Positions 1 through 5,263 of a DNA stretch of 5,268 nucleotides are shown in pieces (position 1 is the stretch's first letter; each line of letters opens with the position of its first letter). The translations under genes and the position numbers were made by a program. The notes below the pieces were generated by a model. It saw only the letters and a program-made list of their open reading frames with translations. It had not been told where the DNA came from and searched no databases. This stretch comes from Comamonadaceae bacterium (GTDB lineage: Bacteria > Pseudomonadota > Gammaproteobacteria > Burkholderiales > Burkholderiaceae_C), in contig CANCAO010000147.1 in the NCBI GenBank assembly GCA_947374105.1, positions 1 through 5,268 of the forward strand. The letters are read 5' to 3'.

Positions 1-27
1 TTCGCTGACACTGAATTTTTGGAATAA
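1..27 (+). CDS. Possible 3' tail of an upstream gene (partial)
   Basis: Reading from base 1, the frame gives FADTEFLE followed by a TAA stop at 25-27, nine bases before the ATG of the formyltransferase gene. This would suit the end of a co-transcribed upstream gene. A second frame (from base 2) is also open until a TGA at 38-40 that overlaps the ATG as ATGA, so the frame choice is uncertain. Eight residues are too few to identify a family. Non-coding sequence is equally possible. Confidence 0.3.
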   Translation, partial: FADTEFLE

Positions 28-36
28 CTGCTTACT

Positions 37-954
37 ATGAGAATTGCATTCATCGGCCAGCAGGATTTTGGCAAAGTCGCACTAGAGGCCTTTGTGGCTC
101 GTGGCGACACGATCACTGGGGTCTTTTGCAAACCAGAAAAACCCGGTGAAAAACCGGATGCACTCTGTGCTGCCGCAAAGGCTTTGGGCTTGCCCGTATT
201 TCAGTTTGACAAGCTCACGAGTCCTGAGGCCGAGCAAGCCATGCGTAAGCTGAATGCGGATATCGGCGTGATGGCCTATGTGCTGCAGTTTGTGCCCCAA
301 TCCTTGGTGAACATCCCCAAACACGGCACGATTCAATACCACCCCTCCCTCTTGCCCAAGTACCGCGGCCCCTCCTCCATCAACTGGCCCATTGCACGGG
401 GTGATACGGTCACAGGTTTGAGCGTTTTTCGACCCACCGATGGCCTGGACGAAGGCCCCATCATCTTGCAAAAGATTTGCCACATTGGCCCTGACGACAC
501 CTTGGGCGAGGTGTACTTCAACTCGCTTTTCCCTATGGGCGTGGCCGCCTTGTTGGAGGCCGCAGATCTTGTCGTTAGTGGTCAGCACAAAGAAGCGGTG
601 CAAGATGAAGCAATGGCCAGTTACGAAGGATGGTTCAAGGCCGAAGAATCAAAAATCAATTGGGCTAACCACGTCGATCAGGTTTACAACCTAATACGGG
701 CATGTAACCCTGCCCCTGGGGCATGGACGATGCTAGCCGACACCAAGGTTTACCTGTACGACTGCCGCAAGCACCCCACCCGTCGCATGGGTGAAATCAA
801 GGGAAAACCGGGCACGATCTCGAACATCACTGCGACTTCAGTTTTCATCAACGCGCAAGGTGGAATGATCGAAGTGCTCAAACTCAAACCCGAAGGTGGC
901 AAGAAAATGGGTGCTGCAGAATTCGCTCAGGCCTTCCCTCTGACTACGGCATAA
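37..954 (+). CDS. Formyltransferase-fold protein, FDH (ALDH1L1) hydrolase-domain type, stand-alone
   Basis: This 305-residue cytoplasmic protein has the two-domain formyltransferase layout. An N-terminal Rossmann-like domain (about 1-185) starts MRIAFIGQ, and a C-terminal Fmt_C-like domain (about 200-300) carries KINW and PGAWT. The folate-loop motif YHPSLLPKYRG (101-111) followed by SINW, and SYEG plus KINW further on, match the hydrolase domain of 10-formyltetrahydrofolate dehydrogenase better than Met-tRNA formyltransferase (SLLPRWRGAAPIQR type). The catalytic His and Asp are visible as H102 and D138 (DGLDEG). The Asn that sits two residues before the His in Fmt and PurN is replaced by Gln (Q100); FDH has Ile there. 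Length fits that domain alone, with no carrier or aldehyde dehydrogenase domain. The likely role is to transfer or release the formyl group of a one-carbon donor such as 10-formyl-THF. The acceptor is unknown and the usual label 'methionyl-tRNA formyltransferase' would probably be wrong. The start is fixed by the conserved N-terminus. The ribosome site is weak (GGA at 21-23), suggesting coupling to an upstream gene. Confidence 0.85.
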   Translation: MRIAFIGQQDFGKVALEAFVARGDTITGVFCKPEKPGEKPDALCAAAKALGLPVFQFDKLTSPEAEQAMRKLNADIGVMAYVLQFVPQSLVNIPKHGTIQYHPSLLPKYRGPSSINWPIARGDTVTGLSVFRPTDGLDEGPIILQKICHIGPDDTLGEVYFNSLFPMGVAALLEAADLVVSGQHKEAVQDEAMASYEGWFKAEESKINWANHVDQVYNLIRACNPAPGAWTMLADTKVYLYDCRKHPTRRMGEIKGKPGTISNITATSVFINAQGGMIEVLKLKPEGGKKMGAAEFAQAFPLTTA

Positions 955-1013
955 ATCCAAGCTGAGTAATGCCCCCGTGTTAACCCTTAGAGTGCTGCAC
1001 CAATTCCAAAAAG

Positions 1014-1054
1014 TTGACCCTCATCAAGAGCATTTGTACGCGACTAATTAAACT
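1014..1054 (+). promoter_or_regulatory. FNR-type box and candidate -10 before tctC
   Basis: The box is TTGACCCTCATCAA (1014-1027), which fits TTGA-N6-TCAA and nearly the full FNR consensus TTGAT-N4-ATCAA (one mismatch). A -10-like TAAACT lies at 1049-1054 (4 of 6 to TATAAT), centred 31 bp downstream of the box centre. No good -35 lies 17 bp upstream of it. This is the expected arrangement for a class II activated promoter, with the box near -41 and the transcript starting around 1061. The leader to tctC would be about 70 bases. The -10 assignment is inference; the box itself is plain in the sequence. It shares the 11-mer AAAGTTGACCC with the second box at 5116-5129. Confidence 0.6.
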
Positions 1055-1120
1055 CTTGCCAGCTTGCTGACCCCAATACAGCGATAGTCGCCAAATTGGG
1101 CAATCTTCATTTTTTGACAC

Positions 1121-1126
1121 AGGAAA
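1121..1126 (+). promoter_or_regulatory. Ribosome binding site of tctC
   Basis: AGGAAA lies four bases before the ATG at 1131. It supports that start, which is also followed immediately by a good signal peptide. Confidence 0.6.
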
Positions 1127-1130
1127 CATC

Positions 1131-2159
1131 ATGAGCAAAACCAAGCCAACCTCGTTGGGTTCTCGATTTGTAAAAACGACCCTGGGCCTGCTTGCAGCCA
1201 CAGGCTTCTTGGCTGCAGCCCCTGCCATGGCCGCTTGGGAACCCACCAAGCCCGTTGAATTTATCGTGCCCGCAGGTACGGGTGGTGGCGCAGATCAAAT
1301 GGCGCGATTTTTGCAGGGCATCATCATCAAGCACAAGCTGATGAAAGAGCCCATGATCGTCGTGAACAAATCGGGCGGCGCAGGTGCTGAAGGCTTTTTG
1401 GATGTGAAGGAGTCCAAGGGCAACCCGCACAAGATCGTCATCACGCTGTCTAACTTGTTCACCACCCCGCTGGCCACAGGCGTTCCCTTCAACTGGCGCG
1501 ACATGACCCCGGTAGCCATGCTGGCACTGGACCAGTTTGTGCTGTGGACCAATGCAGAAGCGCCCTACAAAACCGCTGGCGAGTACATTGCAGCCGTTAA
1601 GGCCGCAGGCCCGAGCAAAATGAAAATGGGTGGTACGGGCTCCAAGCAAGAAGACCAAATCTTGACCGTTGGCTTGGAAAAAGCCACGGGTACCAAATTC
1701 ATCTACATTCCCTTCAAAGGAGGTGGTGACGTAGCCGTTCAACTGGTGGGCAAGCACATTGACTCCAGCGTGAACAACCCGATCGAAGCCGTGGCCCAGT
1801 GGCGCGCTGGCAAGTTAAAGGCCCTTTGCGTTTTTGATGATACTCGCATGCCTTACAAAACCAAGGTGACAGACACCCAGTCTTGGTATGACATTCCCAC
1901 TTGCAAAGAGTCAGGTGTGCCCACCGATTACGTCATGCTGCGAGGCATCTTCATGCCTGCCGGTGCAACACCTGACCAGTTGAACTTCTACGTGGAACTG
2001 TTCAAGAAAATCCGTGCCACGCCAGACTGGAAAGATTACATGGAAAAAGGCGCCTTCAACCAGACGTTCATGTCCGGCGCTGACTTCACTAAATGGCTCG
2101 GTGCTGCTGAAAACACCCACCGCGAACTGATGAAAGAAGCTGGCTTTATTGCCAAATAA
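1131..2159 (+). CDS. tctC: TTT-family periplasmic substrate-binding protein (TctC/Bug family)
   Basis: This 342-residue protein is the periplasmic solute receptor of a tripartite tricarboxylate transporter. It captures an organic acid and hands it to the TctA/TctB membrane unit. Residues 1-34 form a Sec signal peptide: a basic start (K3, K5, R12, K15), a hydrophobic core, and an AMA cleavage site before A35. The mature protein shows the family landmarks: VEFIVPAGTGGGADQMAR (42-59, the first ligand loop), VVNKSGGAGAEG (77-88), and FKGGGD (195-200) leading into a GKHID turn typical of the second domain. Usual family length is about 320-330, so it is slightly long, with extra residues around 240-258. 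The only two cysteines, C233 and C258, are both in the exported part and could form a disulfide (inference). It is the first gene of the tctCBA unit and is followed by a strong hairpin, which would let it be made in excess of the membrane subunits. The substrate cannot be read from sequence; the Bug family binds many carboxylates. Confidence 0.9.
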   Translation: MSKTKPTSLGSRFVKTTLGLLAATGFLAAAPAMAAWEPTKPVEFIVPAGTGGGADQMARFLQGIIIKHKLMKEPMIVVNKSGGAGAEGFLDVKESKGNPHKIVITLSNLFTTPLATGVPFNWRDMTPVAMLALDQFVLWTNAEAPYKTAGEYIAAVKAAGPSKMKMGGTGSKQEDQILTVGLEKATGTKFIYIPFKGGGDVAVQLVGKHIDSSVNNPIEAVAQWRAGKLKALCVFDDTRMPYKTKVTDTQSWYDIPTCKESGVPTDYVMLRGIFMPAGATPDQLNFYVELFKKIRATPDWKDYMEKGAFNQTFMSGADFTKWLGAAENTHRELMKEAGFIAK

Positions 2160-2185
2160 ATTGAGCAACCTTCTCTACGCTCACT

Positions 2186-2221
2186 AAAAACAAAGCTCAA
2201 CTTGGTTTGAGCTTTGTTTTT
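2186..2221 (+). terminator. Strong hairpin with T-run between tctC and tctB (probable attenuator)
   Basis: Arms AAAAACAAAGCTCAA (2186-2200) and TTGAGCTTTGTTTTT (2207-2221) are perfectly complementary over 15 bp around the loop CTTGGT, and the stem ends in a T-run. This is a convincing intrinsic terminator shape 27 bases after the tctC stop. Because tctB and tctA follow with no clear new promoter, partial read-through is likely. The stem would also protect the 3' end of a tctC-only transcript, giving more binding protein than permease. This stoichiometric role is inferred. Confidence 0.75.
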
Positions 2222-2250
2222 GTAAATTTTTCAATAGTCAATCTATTTGT

Positions 2251-2256
2251 AGGAAT
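2251..2256 (+). promoter_or_regulatory. Ribosome binding site that fixes the tctB start
   Basis: AGGAAT lies four bases before the ATG at 2261. The open frame extends upstream to a TTG at 2207, but that codon is inside the 3' arm of the hairpin and has no ribosome site. The ATG at 2261 is therefore the real start. Confidence 0.6.
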
Positions 2257-2260
2257 AAAT

Positions 2261-2782
2261 ATGGATGCGAATTCGAATTCTCAAGAGGGAGCACGCACCG
2301 GCATTGCCACCAATATCGTTGATGCCGCTACGGCTGTCGGCGTGATTATCTTGGGAGGTGTTGTACTCTTTGGAAGCCGCAAGCTCGGCTCTGGCTGGAC
2401 GTCTGATGGCCCAGGTGCGGGCTACTTCCCCTTCTACATCGGACTGATCTTGTCCATCTCTGGACTGGGCATCTTCTTGCAGTCCTTGTTTGGGAAAAAT
2501 AAAAACACCGAAATTTTTGTGGGCCGTGAACAAATCGGTCGCGTCATGTCCGTGCTGTTGCCTGCCGTTGTCTATGTCGTTGGCATCCAGCTCATTGGTA
2601 TTTACGTGGCCTCGTTCATCTACATCACCCTGTTCATGATCATTCTGGGCAAGTACTCCTGGGTCAAGAGTCTCACGGCCGCTATGGCAGTCATGGTCTT
2701 GTTTTTCATGATGTTCGAAGTCTGGTTCAAAGTGCCGCTCTTTAAGGGCAATTTTGATCTGCTGAGCGGACTTGGCTTCTGA
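2261..2782 (+). CDS. tctB: TTT-family small membrane subunit (TctB)
   Basis: This 173-residue inner-membrane protein is the small, poorly conserved subunit of the tripartite tricarboxylate transporter, pairing with TctA. Hydrophobic segments run at roughly 20-38, 54-76, 96-128 (long enough for two helices) and 137-155, consistent with the four or five helices of the family. The motif DGPGAGYFPFYIG (49-61) is the usual TctB signature, in which a Gly/Pro-rich loop leads into the second helix. VPLFKG (158-163) near the end matches the conserved C-terminal VPLPxG-like tail. The polar N-terminus (MDANSNSQEGARTG) should be cytoplasmic. A tandem GAATTC pair at 2269-2280 encodes the N-S-N-S part of it. 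The gene lies 101 bases after tctC, behind the hairpin, and its TGA is 19 bases before tctA. The exact role of TctB in transport is not well known. Confidence 0.85.
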   Translation: MDANSNSQEGARTGIATNIVDAATAVGVIILGGVVLFGSRKLGSGWTSDGPGAGYFPFYIGLILSISGLGIFLQSLFGKNKNTEIFVGREQIGRVMSVLLPAVVYVVGIQLIGIYVASFIYITLFMIILGKYSWVKSLTAAMAVMVLFFMMFEVWFKVPLFKGNFDLLSGLGF

Positions 2783-2787
2783 ACATT

Positions 2788-2793
2788 AGGAGA
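2788..2793 (+). promoter_or_regulatory. Ribosome binding site of tctA
   Basis: AGGAGA lies eight bases before the ATG at 2802. It is the strongest Shine-Dalgarno match in the window and supports efficient translation of tctA from the shared tctBA message. Confidence 0.6.
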
Positions 2794-2801
2794 AATAAAA
2801 A

Positions 2802-4331
2802 ATGGAAGAACTAAACGCGTTGTTTCAGGGGTTCGCAGTCATTCTGACCCCCATGAACATGCTGCTGATGCTGGTTGGCATTGTGCTGGGCGTCTTGATC
2901 GGCGTGCTGCCAGGTCTGGGTGGTGCAAACGGTGTGGCTATTTTGCTGCCCCTCACCTTCACCATGCCGCCCACATCGGCCATCATCATGCTGTCGTGCA
3001 TCTATTGGGGTGCTTTGTTTGGCGGGGCCATCACCTCCATTCTGTTCAACATCCCAGGCGAACCCTGGTCAGTTGCCACTACCTTTGACGGCTACCCTAT
3101 GGCCCAGCAAGGGCGCGCAGGTGAGGCGCTCACCGCTGCCTTCACCTCCTCTTTTGTGGGTGCGTTTGTTGCCGTGGTCATGATCACCTTCATGGCACCT
3201 CTGGTTGCGAAATTTGCGTTGAAATTCGGTCCGCCCGAGTTCTTCGCGGTTTACCTGCTGACCTTCTGTAGCTTTGTGGGCATGGGTAAGGGCTCGCCTT
3301 TCAAAATCCTCGCCTCCATGACCATTGGCTTTGCCTTGGCTGCAGTCGGTATGGACACCGTCACGGGTCAGCTTCGCCTGACCTTCGGTTTTCATGAGCT
3401 GATGCGGGGTTTTGACTTCCTGATTGCAGTGATTGGTCTGTTCGGTATTGGCGAGATTTTGCTGTCCATGGAAGAGGGCTTGGCCTTCTCGGGCAAGAGC
3501 GCCAAGATCGACCCCAAAATCGTCCTGGAAACTTGGAAGAAACTGCCCAGCTTTTGGATGACCTCCCTGCGCAGCTCGCTGATCGGTATCTGGATGGGCA
3601 TCACCCCTGGCGGTGCTACACCAGCGTCTTTCATGAGCTACGGCCTGGCCAAAAAACTGTCTAAAAACGGTTCTAAGTTCGGTAAGGGTGAACTCGAAGG
3701 TGTGATCGCGCCTGAGACCGCTGCTCACGCGGCAGGTACCAGTGCGTTGCTGCCCATGTTGGCACTCGGCATCCCCGGCTCACCCACCGCAGCAGTGCTC
3801 TTGGGTGGCCTGTTGATCTGGGGTTTGCAGCCCGGCCCATTGCTCTTTGTTGAGCAAAAAGACTTCGTCTGGGGCTTGATTGCCAGTATGTACCTGGGTA
3901 ACTTGGTGGGCCTGATTGTGGTGTTGACCACCGTGCCTTTGTTTGCCTCCATTTTGCGCATCCCCTTCTCGATCATTGCACCTGTGATCATCGTGATCTG
4001 CGCCATTGGGGCCTACACCGTGCACAACGCCATGCTCGACATTTGGTTCATGCTGCTGTTTGGTGGTATTGGCTACCTGTTCAAGAAGCTCGACTACCCC
4101 TTGGCGCCTTTGGTCTTGGCGCTGGTGCTGGGTGACAAGGCTGAGGACTCCTTCCGTCAAGCCATGCTGGTGTCTCAAGGCGAGATGTCCATCATGTTCT
4201 CGAACGGCTTGGTTGGCACCATCACCACGCTGGCATTGGTTCTGCTGTTGTGGCCGTTGATTTCAAAGCTGCTCAACTTCATTCGTCCTCCCAAGGTGGA
4301 TGAGTTCGCGGCAGATCGTCCAGTGGATTAA
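2802..4331 (+). CDS. tctA: TTT-family large permease subunit (TctA)
   Basis: This 509-residue polytopic inner-membrane protein is the transport channel of the tripartite tricarboxylate transporter. It is a secondary transporter with no ATPase subunit, fed by TctC. Length and motifs are standard for TctA. The first conserved block is GVLPGLGGANG (34-44), then NIPGEPWSVATTFDGYPMA (83-101). The second is GITPGGATPASFMSYG (266-281), then APETAAHAAGTSALLPMLALGIPGS (303-327) and GLQPGPLLF (341-349). The P-G loop followed by an IPG(E/S)P element occurs in both halves, a visible internal duplication. About ten to twelve hydrophobic segments are evident. One oddity is that the usual Asn-Asn of the APEtANNAAA block is A308-H309 here, which may reflect a different substrate group. 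The C-terminal tail (about 495-509) is charged and cytoplasmic or disordered. It is the last gene of the operon; the transcript should end at 4381-4413. Confidence 0.93.
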   Translation: MEELNALFQGFAVILTPMNMLLMLVGIVLGVLIGVLPGLGGANGVAILLPLTFTMPPTSAIIMLSCIYWGALFGGAITSILFNIPGEPWSVATTFDGYPMAQQGRAGEALTAAFTSSFVGAFVAVVMITFMAPLVAKFALKFGPPEFFAVYLLTFCSFVGMGKGSPFKILASMTIGFALAAVGMDTVTGQLRLTFGFHELMRGFDFLIAVIGLFGIGEILLSMEEGLAFSGKSAKIDPKIVLETWKKLPSFWMTSLRSSLIGIWMGITPGGATPASFMSYGLAKKLSKNGSKFGKGELEGVIAPETAAHAAGTSALLPMLALGIPGSPTAAVLLGGLLIWGLQPGPLLFVEQKDFVWGLIASMYLGNLVGLIVVLTTVPLFASILRIPFSIIAPVIIVICAIGAYTVHNAMLDIWFMLLFGGIGYLFKKLDYPLAPLVLALVLGDKAEDSFRQAMLVSQGEMSIMFSNGLVGTITTLALVLLLWPLISKLLNFIRPPKVDEFAADRPVD

Positions 4332-4347
4332 GGCTGATACTTCTTCG

Positions 4348-4365
4348 TCCCCGCCTTCTCGGGGA
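4348..4365 (+). other. Small GC-rich hairpin after tctA
   Basis: TCCCCG (4348-4353) pairs with CGGGGA (4360-4365) around a six-base loop, 16 bases after the tctA stop. There is no T-run, so it is not an intrinsic terminator by itself. It could slow polymerase or protect the 3' end ahead of the real terminator. Confidence 0.35.
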
Positions 4366-4380
4366 TGACGGATTCAACCC

Positions 4381-4413
4381 GTAAAAAAGCCTGCTTCAAG
4401 CAGGCTTTTTTAC
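4381..4413. terminator. Bidirectional intrinsic terminator between convergent tctA and the regulator gene
   Basis: Arms 4381-4396 and 4398-4413 are perfect reverse complements. The GC core GCCTGC/GCAGGC (4389-4394 and 4400-4405) closes a TTCAA loop and is flanked by six A's on the left and six T's on the right. Each strand therefore has a hairpin followed by a U-run. It lies 50 bases after the tctA stop and 20 bases after the regulator stop on the other strand, so it can end both transcripts. Confidence 0.9.
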
Positions 4414-4432
4414 TTGTAATACCAGTCAATTT

Positions 4433-5041
4433 TCAAATCTTACCGCGCTGCTTTAATCGACTGAGCGTCTCTGCCGACAGGTTGAGATAAGAAGCCAGTT
4501 CCTTCTTGGGAATGCGATCAAACCATTCGGGGTGTTTGCGCATGAAGCGGTGCACGCGCCCTGACGCATCCAGCAAGTGCAGCGTAATGGTATGCGCCAT
4601 GATCTCACTCATGAGGTTCATCACAAAGTACTCAAAGGGCTGTTTCACCTCGGGGTGTCGATCCATGAACGCAATCCATTGCGGCATCGGCAACTTCGCC
4701 ACACGCGCTCTAGTCACGGACACGATGCTGTAAGGCGTTGGTGTCTTCAAACACCAAGCCGCATAACTTGTCTCCATGTCGCGCTCATCGGCAAAGCGCA
4801 GGATCATTTCTTTTGCCTGCTGGTTGGCAACAACCCGCTTGAGAATGCCGTCCAGCACAAAGTACTGCTCCATCTCGTGCACACCCTGGTTCAAAAGATA
4901 ATCACCTTTGCTGCACTCCACCACTGTCAACAAAGATTCCAGCTCGACCTGTGCTGCCTCGCCCATGGCCTTGAGAACGACGTTCTGCCGAAGCTGAACG
5001 CGAATAATGTTCTTATCAGGATGAGACTCAACAGATGACAT
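4433..5041 (-). CDS. Crp/Fnr-family transcriptional regulator, FNR-type recognition helix, no Fe-S cysteines
   Basis: This cytoplasmic DNA-binding regulator has 202 residues from the ATG at 5041. Numbering below starts there. An N-terminal cNMP-binding-like beta-roll (about 30-120) shows KGDYLLNQG and YFVLDGILKRV. A long dimerisation helix follows (about 130-160), then a short C-terminal winged helix-turn-helix (about 163-202) with IPKKELASYLNLSAETLSRLKQRGKI. The recognition helix reads A-E-T-L-S-R, which places Glu, Ser and Arg as in FNR (E209, S212, R213) and predicts TTGA half-sites; two such sites are in this window. Only two cysteines exist (C43, C97), so FNR's four-cysteine Fe-S cluster is absent. 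The RS-type cAMP phosphate-contact signature is also not seen. The effector is thus unknown. The frame is open back to a GTG at 5086 (217 residues), but the 15 extra residues look unlike the family and neither start has a clear ribosome site. The gene converges on tctA. Confidence 0.85.
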   Translation of the reverse strand: MSSVESHPDKNIIRVQLRQNVVLKAMGEAAQVELESLLTVVECSKGDYLLNQGVHEMEQYFVLDGILKRVVANQQAKEMILRFADERDMETSYAAWCLKTPTPYSIVSVTRARVAKLPMPQWIAFMDRHPEVKQPFEYFVMNLMSEIMAHTITLHLLDASGRVHRFMRKHPEWFDRIPKKELASYLNLSAETLSRLKQRGKI

Positions 5042-5115
5042 GAAGGTGTAGAGATCGATTAGGTTGGGGAAAGATACAAACTTCACCAGTCTGCATGATT
5101 GAAATGCGGTGAAAG

Positions 5116-5129
5116 TTGACCCGGGTCAA
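5116..5129. promoter_or_regulatory. Perfect palindromic FNR-type box in the divergent control region
   Basis: TTGACCCGGGTCAA is its own reverse complement and fits TTGA-N6-TCAA. It is preceded by AAAG, giving the same AAAGTTGACCC 11-mer found before tctC. It lies 75 bases upstream of the regulator's ATG and 134 bases upstream of the ATG at 5264 on the other strand, so it could serve both. A FNR-type reading fits the E-T-L-S-R helix of the adjacent regulator. A further inverted half-site, TCAACTT, lies at 5144-5150. Confidence 0.65.
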
Positions 5130-5151
5130 TGGCGACAGCGGAATCAACTTC

Positions 5152-5157
5152 TATCAT
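5152..5157 (+). promoter_or_regulatory. Candidate -10 of a rightward promoter activated from the 5116-5129 box
   Basis: TATCAT matches TATAAT at five of six positions. It is centred 32 bp from the centre of the palindromic box, placing that box near -41.5 of a start around 5164. The sequence 17 bp upstream (ATGGCG) is a poor -35, which suits an activator-dependent promoter. The leader to the ATG at 5264 would be about 100 bases. Confidence 0.45.
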
Positions 5158-5199
5158 ACCGCGACGCTGCAATGAGGCCGAGCCGAGAGCGCAAACGAG

Positions 5200-5216
5200 A
5201 CGGTGTGACCCACCGT
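5200..5216. repeat. Inverted repeat in the right-edge leader
   Basis: ACGGTG (5200-5205) and CACCGT (5211-5216) are perfect inverted repeats around TGACC. The repeat falls inside the predicted leader of the rightward transcript. It could be a small RNA hairpin or a binding site for another protein; chance is also possible at this length. Confidence 0.35.
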
Positions 5217-5263
5217 AGTGTGGCCTTGATTTTGGTGAACGATTTTTTGAACTACTAACCACT

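Noticed and set aside
82..603. Long open frame on the minus strand opposite the formyltransferase gene, and similar ones opposite tctC and tctA
   Set aside because: They lie fully inside well-supported genes on the other strand, show no recognisable domain and have low-complexity His/Gln/Arg-rich composition typical of antisense frames.
955..1013. Search for an intrinsic terminator after the formyltransferase gene
   Set aside because: No hairpin with a T-run was found; only short palindromes such as GTTAAC are present.
1114..1119. TTGACA, a perfect -35 hexamer just before tctC
   Set aside because: It is only 12 bases from the tctC start codon, overlapping the ribosome site region; a promoter using it would start inside the gene.
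2207..2260. N-terminal extension of TctB from a TTG start
   Set aside because: The TTG lies in the 3' arm of a perfect terminator hairpin; the ATG at 2261 has a good ribosome site and gives normal family length.
2269..2280. Tandem GAATTC repeat as a possible operator or cloning scar
   Set aside because: It lies within the tctB coding sequence, encodes in-frame Asn-Ser-Asn-Ser, and only two copies occur; chance explains it.
4577..5038. 153-residue plus-strand open frame over the regulator gene
   Set aside because: It is antisense to a clear Crp/Fnr-family protein, is His-rich and has no family features or ribosome site.
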